This document shows, one piece after another, positions 1-10,965 of a stretch of DNA of 64,000 nt. Each line of letters begins with the position of its first letter. The stretch's first letter is position 1. The DNA is from Woeseiaceae bacterium (lineage in GTDB: Bacteria; Pseudomonadota; Gammaproteobacteria; Steroidobacterales; Woeseiaceae): the NCBI GenBank assembly GCA_021773115.1, contig JAJFKS010000006.1, positions 62,001 to 126,000 of the forward strand. Direction: 5' to 3'. The translations under genes were made by a program, and so were the position numbers. Below the pieces are notes generated by a model, which saw only the letters and a list, made by a program, of their open reading frames with translations, did no database searches and was not told the origin of the DNA.

Positions 1-636
1 ATTTCGACACTGCTGGAGATTCTCGCGATCCTGTCGAGAGGCGATGTTCGCAGCGAGGTTCTGAATGAGCTGGACCACCAAATCAGCGCCTTGGGGCGGT
101 TCCAGAGCCATACCGGGGTCGACGGGGGTCGCCTTGGCAACCTGATGCACAATCTTTCTACCAGCCGCGAAGAAATATCATCGATTGGCACGGGCTACCT
201 GCAGTCGCTTAAGGACAGTCATTTCCTGAATGCGATTAAACATCGCAGCGCAATTCCAGGCGGCACCTGCGAATTCGACCTGCCGGAGTACAGTCATTGG
301 TTGCGCCAACCGATTGGCCGGCGCCAAACCGACATGACGAATTGGATTCAGGCAATTCGCCCGCTGTGCGACGGTGTGAGTGAAGTACTTTGGCTAATCC
401 GCGAGAGCGCGCAACCCAAAGAGCGTCACGCATCCAACGGCATGTTCCAACACAACATGCAAAAGGACGCCAATTGCCGCTTGTTGCGTGTCAGTCTTCA
501 GAAGGGTTCCGACCTGTTCCCTGAAATTAGCGGCAGCCAGCATCGATTTACGATACGTTTTTTGGAGTGGTCTGCTGTCGGCCAGCGAGCAACGCAGACA
601 GCGAGCGACGTGCCGTTCCAGCTTTCGATTTGTTGA
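1..636 (+). CDS. zapD: Cell division protein ZapD, 5' end cut by the window edge
   Basis: Frame 1 is open from base 1 (ISTLLEILAILSRGDVRSEVLNELDHQISALGRFQ...) to TGA at 636; ZapD/DUF1342-like sequence; next to mutT and secA as in other gammaproteobacteria. Confidence 0.85.
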   Translation: MSTLLEILAILSRGDVRSEVLNELDHQISALGRFQSHTGVDGGRLGNLMHNLSTSREEISSIGTGYLQSLKDSHFLNAIKHRSAIPGGTCEFDLPEYSHWLRQPIGRRQTDMTNWIQAIRPLCDGVSEVLWLIRESAQPKERHASNGMFQHNMQKDANCRLLRVSLQKGSDLFPEISGSQHRFTIRFLEWSAVGQRATQTASDVPFQLSIC

Positions 637-639
637 GGT

Positions 640-1038
640 CTAGTGGCGCTGCTGCAACGCGGTCACGACGGGAACATCAGCCGGCAACAGTTCGGCAGCA
701 TCAAGAAATTCCGATGGAACCCAGCGTAATTCCTGACCTTCGCGGCCAACCGGTTTGCAATTCCAGCGGCTGACAATAAAAAACTCGATCGAGACGATGC
801 GGTCATCGTACTCATGACGCAGATTCATAAACGAAGAACTTTCGGTGACCTCGATACCAAGTTCTTCGGCCAGTTCACGCGATAGAGCGCGCTCCGCCGA
901 TTCGCCGGGCCCGATCTTACCGCCTGGAAATTCCCAGAGACCGTTGAACGGTCCACCACCGAGGCGCTCCGCGATCAGTACCCGGCCTTTGCTATCGCAG
1001 AGAATTCCCGCAGCGACGTTGAAGTGATCCATCGGCAA
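640..1038 (-). CDS. mutT: NUDIX hydrolase, MutT (8-oxo-dGTP diphosphatase)
   Basis: Nudix box GGKIGPGESAERALSRELAEELGI; follows secA. Confidence 0.9.
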   Translation of the reverse strand: MPMDHFNVAAGILCDSKGRVLIAERLGGGPFNGLWEFPGGKIGPGESAERALSRELAEELGIEVTESSSFMNLRHEYDDRIVSIEFFIVSRWNCKPVGREGQELRWVPSEFLDAAELLPADVPVVTALQQRH

Positions 1039-1041
1039 AGT

Positions 1042-3918
1042 TTACGCGTTCAACTTGCCGTGGCATTGCTTGAATTTCTTGCCGGAACCGCAGGGGCAAG
1101 GTTCATTGCGGCCGATCTTGCGTTCGCCGCGGACGAACGGCTCCGGCGCGGCAGCTGCGGGTACGGGGTCCGGATTCGATCCGGGTTCCGGTGCCGCACC
1201 CAGCGCAGACGCCGCAGCGTGCTGAAACTTCATCTTGTCAGCCGCCTGTTTTCGCTCCGCCATCTCGTTGAGATCTTCTTCACCCTGAATACGGATGCGC
1301 GAGAGAATACTGATCGTGTCGTATTTAACCTGCTCCAGCATGGTGCCGAACATTTCAAATGCTTCGCGCTTGTATTCCTGCTTGGGATTCTTTTGCGCGT
1401 AGGAACGCAAACCTATGCCCTGACGAAGGTGATCCATCGATGCCAGATGCTCTTTCCAATGATGGTCCAGTTGTCGCAGCATGACCTGCTTTTCAACGCC
1501 GCGCATCAGTTCCGCACCGATGCTGGCGGCTTTCCTTTCGTATACGCTTTGCGCTTCTGCGATGCTGCGTGCAGCAATTCCTTCCGAATTTAAGGTCCTG
1601 TCATCAGCAATCCACTGCGACACATCCGCCTGCACGCCAAAGTCCGCCTCGAGTACTTTGCTCAAGCCATCGGCGTCCCACAATTCTTCCAGGCTACCTG
1701 GCGGAATATATTGTTCGGCCGTCATGCCGACAACCTCTTCGCGGATAGCATTGACAGAGTCTTCAATATCGTCGGCGTCCATGAGTTCCGCGCGCTGGTG
1801 GTACACCACCTTGCGCTGATCGTTGGCGACATCATCGTACTCAAGCAGATTCTTTCGGATATCGAAGTTGTGCGCTTCAACCTTGCGCTGCGCACGCTCA
1901 ATCTGGCGTGACAACAACTTGCTTTCAATCGCCTCACCTTCACGCATACCGGCGCGCGATAGCAAGCTCTTGGTGCGCTCCGGATCACCGAAGATTCGCA
2001 TCAGGGTATCTTCCATCGACAGGTAAAAACGGCTCGATCCCGGGTCACCCTGACGACCGGAACGCCCGCGTAGCTGGTTGTCGATGCGTCGGGATTCATG
2101 CCGTTCCGTGCCGATGATATGCAGTCCACCGGCCTCCAGCACCTGTTCGTGGCGCTGTTGCCACTCCGCTTCTATCGCGGCGGCATCTGCTCCTTCGCCC
2201 GCCTCTTCCAGCGCCGCGTCGAGGCTGCCGCCCAGCACAATATCGGTACCGCGGCCTGCCATGTTGGTCGCGATCGTAATGGCTGCAGGTCGACCAGCGT
2301 TCTGAACGATTTGCGCTTCGCGTTCATGCTGCTTGGCGTTCAGGACTTCGTGTTTGATATTCTGCTTCTTTAACATCGATGACAGCAGTTCAGAGGCTTC
2401 AATTGACGTCGTACCCACCAGCGCCGGCTGGCCGCGCTCGCGACAATCGATAATGTCTTCAATGATGGCTTCGAATTTGTCTTTTGCCGTCAGGTAGACA
2501 AGGTCGGGCTGGTCATCGCGTATCATGTCTTTGTTCGTCGGAATCACCACGACTTCGAGGCCATAGATCGACTGAAACTCGAAAGCTTCGGTATCGGCTG
2601 TACCGGTCATGCCCGACAGCTTGTTGTAAAGGCGGAAATAATTCTGGAAGGTAATTGACGCGACCGTCTGATTTTCCTGCTTGATTGAAACGCCTTCTTT
2701 GGCTTCAACCGCCTGGTGCAAACCGTCGCCCCAGCGTCGACCGGGCATCGTGCGGCCGGTGAATTCATCAACGATGATGACCTCACCGTCTTTGACAATA
2801 TAGTCGACATCCTTCTGATACATCACGTGCGCACGCAAAGCTGATCCCAAGTGGTGCAGCAACTTGATGTTAGCGGCGTCGTACAGGCTTTCGCCTTCGG
2901 ATAACAATCCAGCCTGCGTCATCAGGGCCTCAACCCGTGAGTGCCCCTCTTCTGTAATGTGTGCCTGCTTGCCTTTTTCATCAACGGTATAGTCGCCACG
3001 TACCACGATTTCACACGATGCGACCTTGCCTTCGAGGTCGGTCATAACTAGATCAGCATCGCGTGTTTCGGCGAGGCTGACAGCAGCCTCGAGCGTCAAC
3101 TCTTCGTCCGACTCGCCTGCGATCCGAATTTTATTCGCCGGAATATCAAAATTTATTGGGTTCTCGGCTTCCGTGTGGCGTCGCAGTTTGGGTATCAGTT
3201 TGTTGATCTGGCCGTACAGATCCGTGCTGGATTCTGCGGGCCCTGAAATGATCAACGGTGTTCGCGCTTCATCGATGAGAATCGAGTCGACTTCGTCCAC
3301 GATCGCAAAATTCAATTCTCGCTGAGATTTATCAGCTGTCGAGAATGCGAGGTTGTCTCGCAGGTAGTCGAAACCGAGCTCGTTGTTCGTCGCGTAAGTA
3401 ATATCGCACTGATACGCCGCGCGCTTCTCATCGGCCGTCTGGCCGCTTCTTGAAACACCCACTGTCAGACCCAGGAAATCATATATCGGACGCATCCAGT
3501 CGGCGTCTCTTTGCGCAAGGTACTCGTTGACGGTCACAATATGCACACCATCGCCGCTGATCGCATTGAGGTAAGCAGGCAGAGTCGACATCAAGGTCTT
3601 GCCTTCACCGGTACGCATCTCGGCAATATTGCCGTCGTTCAGCACCATGCCACCGATCAGTTGTACGTCGAACGGTCGCATATGCATCGTCCGTATTGAT
3701 GCCTCGCGAGCGACGGCAAACGCTTCCGGCAAGAGATCCTGCAGGGATTCTCCATCCTTGTAGCGCTGCTTGAATTCAGCTGTCTTTGCCTGCAGCGCTG
3801 CGTCATCGAGCGCCTTAAGGCCGTCTTCCAGCGCGTTGATTGCTTTGACTGATTTTGCGTACTGACGCACCAGTCGCTGGTTGCGACTGCCAAATATGCT
3901 TGTCAGGAAATTGGCCAC
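1042..3918 (-). CDS. secA: Preprotein translocase subunit SecA
   Basis: MRTGEGKT Walker [38 protein letters not shown]-terminal zinc motif [16 protein letters not shown] start at 3918 ([13 protein letters not shown]) preferred over the track's ATG at 3942. Confidence 0.97.
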   Translation of the reverse strand: MANFLTSIFGSRNQRLVRQYAKSVKAINALEDGLKALDDAALQAKTAEFKQRYKDGESLQDLLPEAFAVAREASIRTMHMRPFDVQLIGGMVLNDGNIAEMRTGEGKTLMSTLPAYLNAISGDGVHIVTVNEYLAQRDADWMRPIYDFLGLTVGVSRSGQTADEKRAAYQCDITYATNNELGFDYLRDNLAFSTADKSQRELNFAIVDEVDSILIDEARTPLIISGPAESSTDLYGQINKLIPKLRRHTEAENPINFDIPANKIRIAGESDEELTLEAAVSLAETRDADLVMTDLEGKVASCEIVVRGDYTVDEKGKQAHITEEGHSRVEALMTQAGLLSEGESLYDAANIKLLHHLGSALRAHVMYQKDVDYIVKDGEVIIVDEFTGRTMPGRRWGDGLHQAVEAKEGVSIKQENQTVASITFQNYFRLYNKLSGMTGTADTEAFEFQSIYGLEVVVIPTNKDMIRDDQPDLVYLTAKDKFEAIIEDIIDCRERGQPALVGTTSIEASELLSSMLKKQNIKHEVLNAKQHEREAQIVQNAGRPAAITIATNMAGRGTDIVLGGSLDAALEEAGEGADAAAIEAEWQQRHEQVLEAGGLHIIGTERHESRRIDNQLRGRSGRQGDPGSSRFYLSMEDTLMRIFGDPERTKSLLSRAGMREGEAIESKLLSRQIERAQRKVEAHNFDIRKNLLEYDDVANDQRKVVYHQRAELMDADDIEDSVNAIREEVVGMTAEQYIPPGSLEELWDADGLSKVLEADFGVQADVSQWIADDRTLNSEGIAARSIAEAQSVYERKAASIGAELMRGVEKQVMLRQLDHHWKEHLASMDHLRQGIGLRSYAQKNPKQEYKREAFEMFGTMLEQVKYDTISILSRIRIQGEEDLNEMAERKQAADKMKFQHAAASALGAAPEPGSNPDPVPAAAAPEPFVRGERKIGRNEPCPCGSGKKFKQCHGKLNA

Positions 3919-4072
3919 TGAGGCTCCCTGGGGTCCGGTCAAACAAAGGCCGCTATTCTAAGGTGTCGCGGGGCTATTTAAAATCGAATGTCGCGATTTA
4001 TGGGCAAAAATCACGATCACAAGGACCCGGGCGACAAAGCACCGTATCTTAATGGAGCGGGTGGTTTCGAAC

Positions 4073-5005
4073 TTACTTCGAGGCGTCGCGGATAAACTTC
4101 ACTGGATTCACGCGGCTACTGTTGTGCAGGACCTCGAAATGCAGGTTCGGTCCGGTAGCACGGCCGGTTTCGCCCATCAGGGCAACGACCTGTCCTTTCT
4201 TGACCTCATCGCCGACGGAGACGAGATTCTCGGAGTTGTGCGCGTAGCGCGTTGAATATCCGGAACCGTGGTTGATTTCAACCATGATGCCGTAGCCGTA
4301 CCGATCCGCCGACCAGGTGACGACTCCATCAGCGACTGCGACGATTTCTGCGCCGTTCTTGCCAGCGAAGTCGATGCCGGTGTGGTTTGCAGCTTTACCG
4401 GTAAACGGATCCGTGCGTTTGCCGAAATAGGAGGATATCCAGCCTGCGCCAACCGGCCGGCCTTGCGGATAAACCCGGTCCTTCAGGTTCTGGTTCATCA
4501 AGACGCTCTCAAGCACATCGAGTTGCGCCTCGCGACTACTTAACTGGGCACCCAGCATGTCCATCGCTTCGATCATATGCGGCACGGCGAGATTCGGTAC
4601 CAGCGCCACCGGCTCTTCCGGACCACCGATTGCCGGATCCGAGTCAAAGTCGAATTCGCCATCATCGATATCTGCCATGTCGGTCAAACGGCGACCCAGC
4701 GCATCAAGGCGAATAACCCGTGCGTTCATTTGTGCAATTCGAATCGACAACGCGTCCAGCGTATCTTCATTGTCCTGGCGAATTGAATTAATAATATCCC
4801 GCTGCTGTTGCAGCTCGCCTGTAAGTTCCTCGAGTTCGTTTATGCTGATGCCAGAACCGGTTCGCGACGCGTGCCAGGAACCGGCGACAAAACCAACACC
4901 GATTATCAGCACCGCAATGGCGGCGATCGCAGAACCTGCTGTCAGGCCAGTCAAATTCATCTGGCGAGGCGATCCGAACCCCTTGCCGAAGATAACTACA
5001 TTCAT
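4073..5005 (-). CDS. M23 family metallopeptidase, membrane anchored
   Basis: N-terminal TM segment, coiled coil, HTGIDFAGKNGAEIVAVADGVV and LHFEVLHNSSRVNPVKFI (peptidase_M23). Confidence 0.93.
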   Translation of the reverse strand: MNVVIFGKGFGSPRQMNLTGLTAGSAIAAIAVLIIGVGFVAGSWHASRTGSGISINELEELTGELQQQRDIINSIRQDNEDTLDALSIRIAQMNARVIRLDALGRRLTDMADIDDGEFDFDSDPAIGGPEEPVALVPNLAVPHMIEAMDMLGAQLSSREAQLDVLESVLMNQNLKDRVYPQGRPVGAGWISSYFGKRTDPFTGKAANHTGIDFAGKNGAEIVAVADGVVTWSADRYGYGIMVEINHGSGYSTRYAHNSENLVSVGDEVKKGQVVALMGETGRATGPNLHFEVLHNSSRVNPVKFIRDASK

Positions 5006-5117
5006 GTTTTACGTCCCCGACGCATCCGGTTAGACGTCGTCGTAATAGTGCAAGTCGCAGAGTCGCAGAGCCATTGCTCGCGTCCGCTTGTTCGCGTTGT
5101 TATAAACTTGCTGTCCC

Positions 5118-5212
5118 TGCTCAATTCGGTAGCTCCGCTGCCCTAGGATCGCTCCCTTAGACCGGTGGTTTTGCGACCCCGCCTTTCAGCGGGTTTGCCT
5201 TTCTCGTCCCGA
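5118..5212 (-). ncRNA. c-di-GMP-I (GEMM-I) riboswitch in the leader of the M23 peptidase gene
   Basis: Minus strand: GGGACGAGAAAGGCAAACCCGCTGAAAGGCGGGGTCGCAAAACCACCGGTCTAAGGGAGCGATCCTAGGGCAGCGGAGCTACCGAATTG. Matches the GEMM-I pattern GGCAAACC-(GAAA tetraloop stem)-GGnCGCAAA-CC-CCGG-CTAA-...-AGCGG-G-TACCGA. CCCGCU-GAAA-GGCGGG forms a 6-bp stem with a GNRA loop. Confidence 0.9.
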
Positions 5213-5312
5213 AACTATGCATAATGTCGGAAATCATTACAAGACAAGGCCCCGGGAACGGTGACCGGGATCACCCCAAAGAGGATAAAAGCGCTAACTG
5301 CGTCACATTAAA

Positions 5313-5612
5313 ATGTCGTCCGAGAAGCTTATAGACCTGCTAAATCCCAGCAAGGACGGGGACTTAGGCGAACTCATCGGGCGTGCGCGGCAGATGGGTG
5401 AGCTGACAGGCATTCTGTGCAAATCGCTGCCAGCGGCAGATCAGGGCGCCATTGTGGCCGCGAACGTCAGGGATGGCGGTGAATTGGTCGTAATTTGCGC
5501 GTCGTCCGCCTGGGCTGCGAAGTTGCGCTATCGCAGCGACAAGCTGCTAAAAGTCGCGCTGGACGCCGGGATCAATGCCTCCAGCTGTCGCGTCTGCGTC
5601 AGCCAGAACTAA
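5313..5612 (+). CDS. DUF721 / DciA-like protein
   Basis: Short DUF721-like sequence (LVVICASSAWAAKLRYRSDKLLKVA); usual position between lpxC and the M23 gene/secA. Confidence 0.7.
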   Translation: MSSEKLIDLLNPSKDGDLGELIGRARQMGELTGILCKSLPAADQGAIVAANVRDGGELVVICASSAWAAKLRYRSDKLLKVALDAGINASSCRVCVSQN

Positions 5613-5636
5613 CAACATGAAACGGGGTATAGGCGC

Positions 5637-6545
5637 TTATGCATACGAGGGTGTTGCGTAGGAAATAGGCGCTTTTTTCGAATCGCTGAAGGTCACCTCC
5701 TCCCACGAGGACTGATCGGCCAGCATGGCACGAAATAATTTGTTGTTGAGATCGTGCCCGGATTTGTAGGCGCGCAATTCGCCAATCAGGCTGTGCCCCA
5801 GCAGGTAGGCGTCTCCGATCGCATCGAGGATCTTGTGAATGACGAACTCGTTGGCATAGCGCAGGCCGTCCTCATTCAAGATCCGATAGTCGTCCAGCAC
5901 AATCGCATTATCCATACTGCCGCCGAGCGTTAAATTGCGCTCACGCAAGGCCTCGACATCGCGCAGAAAACAGAAAGTCCGCGCGCGGCTGACTTCTTTA
6001 AGAAACGACGTCGACGAAAAATCGATCGTCGCCTGCTGGCTTAGCTTATTAAAAACCGGGTGGTTGAAGAACACCTCGAAGTTGACTTTGAAACCATTAA
6101 ACGGATGCAGCTCGGCCCACTTGTCGCCATCTTCGACACGAACCTTCTTCTTGATGCGAATGAATTTCTTCGGCGCGTTTTGTTCTTCAATTCCTGCGGA
6201 TTGCAACAGGAATATAAATGGACCCGCGCTACCGTCCATGATGGGCACTTCGGGTGCAGAAAGATCAACATACACATTGTCGATTCCCAGACCTGCCAAT
6301 GCTGACATCAAGTGTTCGACGGTCGCTACCTTGACGCCGTCTTTAACCAGTGTCGTGCCAAGCATTGTTTCACCGACCAGCTGCGGGTCAGCCTTGATAT
6401 CAACCGGCTCTTCGAGATCAACGCGACGAAACGTAATACCGGCATTGGCTGCGGCCGGTCGCAAAGTCATATAGACCTTCTCACCAGAATGCAGTCCGAC
6501 GCCGGTGGCGCGGATCGATGTCTTGAGCGTTCGTTGTCTCAGCAT
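5637..6545 (-). CDS. lpxC: UDP-3-O-acyl-N-acetylglucosamine deacetylase
   Basis: [63 protein letters not shown] at 6545 fits family N-termini better than 6584. Confidence 0.97.
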   Translation of the reverse strand: MLRQRTLKTSIRATGVGLHSGEKVYMTLRPAAANAGITFRRVDLEEPVDIKADPQLVGETMLGTTLVKDGVKVATVEHLMSALAGLGIDNVYVDLSAPEVPIMDGSAGPFIFLLQSAGIEEQNAPKKFIRIKKKVRVEDGDKWAELHPFNGFKVNFEVFFNHPVFNKLSQQATIDFSSTSFLKEVSRARTFCFLRDVEALRERNLTLGGSMDNAIVLDDYRILNEDGLRYANEFVIHKILDAIGDAYLLGHSLIGELRAYKSGHDLNNKLFRAMLADQSSWEEVTFSDSKKAPISYATPSYA

Positions 6546-6662
6546 TTCGGGCGGAAGATTAGCATAAAAATTTCTCACTACCAAAAACTATCGGGATTTC
6601 AATTTGTTAGATCATTTCAATCATGTAAAAGCGAGAAGCCTGCGTCCGGAGGCAATGAGGTA

Positions 6663-6688
6663 GCCGGCCCGGAATCATCCGGGCCGGC
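6663..6688. repeat. Perfect 10-bp inverted repeat (hairpin) between ftsZ and lpxC
   Basis: GCCGGCCCGG-aatcat-CCGGGCCGGC. Confidence 0.8.
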
Positions 6689-6706
6689 AAGCGGAGTTTA
6701 CCTGCC

Positions 6707-6732
6707 CCGGGCAGTAGTCTGCCCGGTTTTTT
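6707..6732 (+). terminator. Intrinsic terminator oriented on the + strand (antisense to ftsZ/lpxC)
   Basis: CCGGGCAG-tagt-CTGCCCGG followed by TTTTTT on the + strand. Confidence 0.8.
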
Positions 6733-6740
6733 CTGTTGCC

Positions 6741-7883
6741 TTAGTCGGCCTGGCGCCGCAGGAAGGCCGGAATATCCAGCAACTCTTCCTGCAAACCGTT
6801 GCCTTCCAGACCGTCGCCGACGGCGCGTTGACGCTGCACGGTTGGCTTGTCGAGAGTCTGGTAGTTTGGCTCAGTGTGTGTCGCCGGTCGACGCACGATC
6901 CGCATGGGCGATTCGGCATTAGCAGCCTGACGGCCGAGACCGGTCGCAACCACCGTGACACGAATGCGATCCGTCATCTCGGGATCAATGACCGTGCCCA
7001 CGACAACCGTTGCGTTTTCGGACGCGTATTCCTTAACGGTGTTGCCGACTTCCTGGAACTCGCCGATTGAAAGATCCATGCCTGCGGTGACGTTGACGAG
7101 GATACCGTTCGCGCCCTTCAGGTTGATGTCCTCCAGCAGCGGGCTCGATGCGGCGGCTTCGGCCGCTTCTCGCGCGCGATCTTCGCCGGACGCTTCGCCG
7201 GAGCCCATCATTGCCATGCCCATTTCAGACATTACAGTGCGGACGTCGGCAAAATCGACGTTGATCAGGCCGGGTCGCGTAATCAACTCGGCAATGCCCT
7301 GGACTGCGCCCTGCAGAACCTGGTTCGCGGCACGGAATGCATCCAGCAAGGTTGTCTCGCCACCCAGCACAGTCAGAAGCTTCTCGTTGGGGATCGTGAT
7401 CAGCGAGTCGACATACTTGCCGAGTTCCGCGATGCCATGTTCGGCAATCTGCATACGCTTACCACCTTCCATCAGGAACGGTTTGGTAACAACCGCGACC
7501 GTCAGGATGCCAAGTTCCTTGGCGACCTGAGCTACGATCGGTGCCGCACCGGTTCCGGTGCCACCACCCATACCGGCCGTAATGAACAGCATGTCGGCGC
7601 CTTCGATCGCTTCCAGAATACGGTCGCGGTCTTCCATGGCAGCCTGCCGGCCAATGTCAGGATCAGCGCCGGCGCCGAGTCCTTTCGTGATGTTGCATCC
7701 AATCTGCAACGATGTCCGTACACGTGATCCCTTGAGTGCCTGCGAATCCGTATTCGCACAGATGAAATCGACACCTTCGATGCCGGTTTCAACCATGTGT
7801 GCGACCGCATTGCCACCACCGCCACCGACACCGATGACTTTGATGACCGCACTTGAGCTATGCGCATCCATTAATTCAAACAT
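6741..7883 (-). CDS. ftsZ: Cell division protein FtsZ
   Basis: [18 protein letters not shown] tubulin signature, C-terminal peptide [11 protein letters not shown]. Confidence 0.98.
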   Translation of the reverse strand: MFELMDAHSSSAVIKVIGVGGGGGNAVAHMVETGIEGVDFICANTDSQALKGSRVRTSLQIGCNITKGLGAGADPDIGRQAAMEDRDRILEAIEGADMLFITAGMGGGTGTGAAPIVAQVAKELGILTVAVVTKPFLMEGGKRMQIAEHGIAELGKYVDSLITIPNEKLLTVLGGETTLLDAFRAANQVLQGAVQGIAELITRPGLINVDFADVRTVMSEMGMAMMGSGEASGEDRAREAAEAAASSPLLEDINLKGANGILVNVTAGMDLSIGEFQEVGNTVKEYASENATVVVGTVIDPEMTDRIRVTVVATGLGRQAANAESPMRIVRRPATHTEPNYQTLDKPTVQRQRAVGDGLEGNGLQEELLDIPAFLRRQAD

Positions 7884-7925
7884 TGAGTCTTCCTCCGCTG
7901 TGTAACTTTTGTGGTACTACAATTA

Positions 7926-9164
7926 TCAAAATTGGCCCTGGAACCACGACCTCATGCGGTCCCAGACATCCCCTAAGTTGCCGCCGATCGGCGTACTGCG
8001 CCGGTCACGGCGTGACAGATTTTCGAAGCCGTACAGCAACAGACCAACACCGGTGGCGTAGATCGGGTTGCGTATGACATCCGTAAGTCCATCGACGTAC
8101 TGTGGCGACCCGAGCCGCACCGGCATGTGAAACACTTCCTCTGCCAGTTCAACCGCGCCTTCCATTTTTGCGCTGCCACCCGTGATAACCACGCCGGCTG
8201 CAATCAATTCCTCGAACCCGCTGCGACGTAATTCGTCACGTACGAGGCCGAACAGTTCTTCATAACGAGGCTCGACAATCTCTGCGAGTGTCTGACGCGC
8301 CAGTCGCCTCGGTGGACGGTCGCCAACACTTGGCACTTCAATCGTTTCGTCCGGATTGGCGAGCTGCGACAGCGCGCAGGCATATTTAATCTTGATCTCT
8401 TCCGCGTATTGCGTCGGCGTCCGCATCGAGACTGCAATATCATTCGTAACCTGGTCGCCCGCGATCGGGATTACCGCTGTGTGCTGAATCGCGCCACCGA
8501 GAAACACGGCGATGTCGGTTGTGCCACCACCAATATCGATGATGCATGAGCCAAGCTCTTTCTCATCATCGGTCAGGACGGAGTAACTCGAAGCCAATTG
8601 CTCGAGAACGATGTCGTCGACCTCAAGTCCACAACGCTGCACACACTTGACGATATTTTGTGCCGCACTTTCAGCGCCTGTGACCATGTGCACTTTCGCC
8701 TCCAGCCGAACGCCCGACATGCCAATCGGCTCGCGAATTCCTTCCTGATTATCGATGACGAATTCCTGCGGCAGGATGTGTAGAATTTTCTGGTCAGCCG
8801 GAATGGCGACTGCGCGTGCAGCATCGATTACGCGGTCCACGTCACTGGCGCTGACTTCAGAGTCACGAATGGCGACTATGCCGTGTGAATTGAGACTGCG
8901 GACGTGACTGCCGGCAATACCGGTATAAACCGAATGAATATCGCAGCCCGCCATCAACTCCGCTTCTTCAATCGCGCGCTGTATCGAGTGCACGGTGGAT
9001 TCGATGTTGACGACAACACCCTTCTTCAAACCACGTGACGGGTGCGAACCGATTCCGACAACCTCAATATTGCCCTCGTCGTTCACTTCACCGACAATCG
9101 CCACAACTTTCGAGGTGCCGACATCGAGTCCGACAATCAAATTTTTGTCAGGCCGTTTGGACAT
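7926..9164 (-). CDS. ftsA: Cell division protein FtsA
   Basis: NLIVGLDVGTSKVVAIVGE, IDIGGGTTDIAVF, VVITGGSAKMEG. Confidence 0.97.
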   Translation of the reverse strand: MSKRPDKNLIVGLDVGTSKVVAIVGEVNDEGNIEVVGIGSHPSRGLKKGVVVNIESTVHSIQRAIEEAELMAGCDIHSVYTGIAGSHVRSLNSHGIVAIRDSEVSASDVDRVIDAARAVAIPADQKILHILPQEFVIDNQEGIREPIGMSGVRLEAKVHMVTGAESAAQNIVKCVQRCGLEVDDIVLEQLASSYSVLTDDEKELGSCIIDIGGGTTDIAVFLGGAIQHTAVIPIAGDQVTNDIAVSMRTPTQYAEEIKIKYACALSQLANPDETIEVPSVGDRPPRRLARQTLAEIVEPRYEELFGLVRDELRRSGFEELIAAGVVITGGSAKMEGAVELAEEVFHMPVRLGSPQYVDGLTDVIRNPIYATGVGLLLYGFENLSRRDRRSTPIGGNLGDVWDRMRSWFQGQF

Positions 9165-9977
9165 TCAATCTGTTCCTCTGGCGGCAAGCATTTCGCGCGC
9201 CGCCCGTTCCGGATCGTCAACCGGAGCATTCGATCCACTCTTCCAGCCAATTGTGAAACCGTTGCCATAACGCATATCAACAAAGTCGATGTCCGCTGCA
9301 CGGCTCGTAATGATGTCCGCCACCACATCAAGAAAGAGTGTGGTTCGATTAGCCACGGCCCGGCGGCCAAGGCGTACTTCAATGCCATTACCCAGCGTCA
9401 TTTCCCAGGAGCCGCGCGTATCAAGGTGCACACGACGCACATCGAGACCCAATGGAATTAGCTGCTCGCGGACCGCCAGATAACGTGCGGCGACTTCCGA
9501 CGCTGTGCGGTCGGGTCCACTTAAACGAGGCAATTCCGCGGGTACATGCCGGACGTCACTGACGAACAACTCGCCGCGCGTATTCAGCAGCCCGCTGTCA
9601 CCCCATACTGCAGCCGGCACTTGTTCCGTAACGGCGATTGAAATTCGACTGGGCCAGCGTCTCGCTACTCGTGCCTGATCAATCCACGGCAAGGCCACAA
9701 TCTGTTCCCGAATACGATCGATATCCGCACCGACAAAACCGGCATCGATTTCCTCACTGATCGCCGCTTCGATATTCAGCGCGCTAACACGCAGAAACGG
9801 GCCGCTGATTTCAATGGATGAAATTTCACGATCCAGCAACTTCAAACTGACCTGGTATGTCGCGAATATAATTGCGAGCGCAATCAATGGCGCAACGACT
9901 CGCCCGATACGAATCGTCGGAAAATTAAATCGCCTTTCGGCTTTCTGCTTGCGTCGTCGAGCCTGTTTACGCGCCAT
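9165..9977 (-). CDS. ftsQ: Cell division protein FtsQ
   Basis: Cytoplasmic basic N-terminus, single TM, POTRA region (FVGADIDRIREQIVALPWIDQARVARRWPSRISIAVTEQVPAAVWG); start MARKQARRRK at 9977. Confidence 0.93.
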   Translation of the reverse strand: MARKQARRRKQKAERRFNFPTIRIGRVVAPLIALAIIFATYQVSLKLLDREISSIEISGPFLRVSALNIEAAISEEIDAGFVGADIDRIREQIVALPWIDQARVARRWPSRISIAVTEQVPAAVWGDSGLLNTRGELFVSDVRHVPAELPRLSGPDRTASEVAARYLAVREQLIPLGLDVRRVHLDTRGSWEMTLGNGIEVRLGRRAVANRTTLFLDVVADIITSRAADIDFVDMRYGNGFTIGWKSGSNAPVDDPERAAREMLAARGTD

Positions 9978-10965
9978 TGGCCGCCACCTCGAGGTTTGCA
10001 GAAGCTTCGTCACTTGCGAAACTCGTTTCCAAAATTCTCCAGCACAGTTCATCAAAGTCGATGCCGCTGGCTTTTGCTGCCATCGGCACGAGGCTATGAC
10101 TGGTCATCCCCGGCACGGTATTCACTTCGAGCACGAGCGGCTGACCATCCGCGCCGGTCATGAAGTCGATCCGGCCCCAGCCTTTGCACCCGATTTCATT
10201 GAATGCGGCAACCGAAAGATCCGCATAAAGCTGCTCTTCGGCAGCGCTGGTGGTACCTGGGCAATGGTATTCAGTGCGGTCTGATTCGTATTTCGCACGG
10301 TAGTCGTAGAAAACCCGCGGCGTGGCGATTCGAATGCTTGGCAGCGCCTGACCCTGCAACACAGCAACGGTGAATTCATCGCCGTTGATGCAGCGTTCCA
10401 TCAGCACCGTGTCGCCGTATTGCATGGCCGCGTCGATTGCGCCATTCAGCTCGGCGCGCTCAAAGACTTTTGACATACCAACACTTGAGCCTTGGCCGGA
10501 CGGCTTGACAATTAGTGGAAACTCAAGCTGTTCAGCAGCAATGGACGCCTGGGCATGGGACTTGATCGCCGCATAGTCTGGCGTCGGAATGCCTGTGGCA
10601 TCGAAAAGGTGTTTACTACGCACCTTGTCCATCGCAATTGCGGACGCCATCACTCCGCTTCCTGTATAGGGGATATCCAGCCATTGCAATGCGCCCTGCA
10701 ACGCGCCGTCCTCACCGCCGGGTCCGTGCAAGGCAATCCACACGCGATCAAATCTGGCATTCGCAAACTCGGCCATTGTTTTGTCCGCAGGATCCCAGGC
10801 ATGTGCATCAATACCGCGTGCCAGCAGTGCTTTGAGAACCCCGGTACCACTATCAATCGACACTGCGCGTTCACTGGAGTCGCCCCCCAGCATGACGGCG
10901 ACGCGACCGAAATCGGACGCGTCGTTGATGGCCTGGCGTTGCTCGAGCATGACCGGCTGCTTCAC
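9967..10965 (-). CDS. ddl: D-alanine--D-alanine ligase
   Basis: ATP-grasp: MLGGDSSERAVSIDSG, VKPSGQGSSVGMSKV, LEVNTVPGMTSHSLVPMAAKASG. Confidence 0.96.
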   Translation of the reverse strand: MKQPVMLEQRQAINDASDFGRVAVMLGGDSSERAVSIDSGTGVLKALLARGIDAHAWDPADKTMAEFANARFDRVWIALHGPGGEDGALQGALQWLDIPYTGSGVMASAIAMDKVRSKHLFDATGIPTPDYAAIKSHAQASIAAEQLEFPLIVKPSGQGSSVGMSKVFERAELNGAIDAAMQYGDTVLMERCINGDEFTVAVLQGQALPSIRIATPRVFYDYRAKYESDRTEYHCPGTTSAAEEQLYADLSVAAFNEIGCKGWGRIDFMTGADGQPLVLEVNTVPGMTSHSLVPMAAKASGIDFDELCWRILETSFASDEASANLEVAANGA

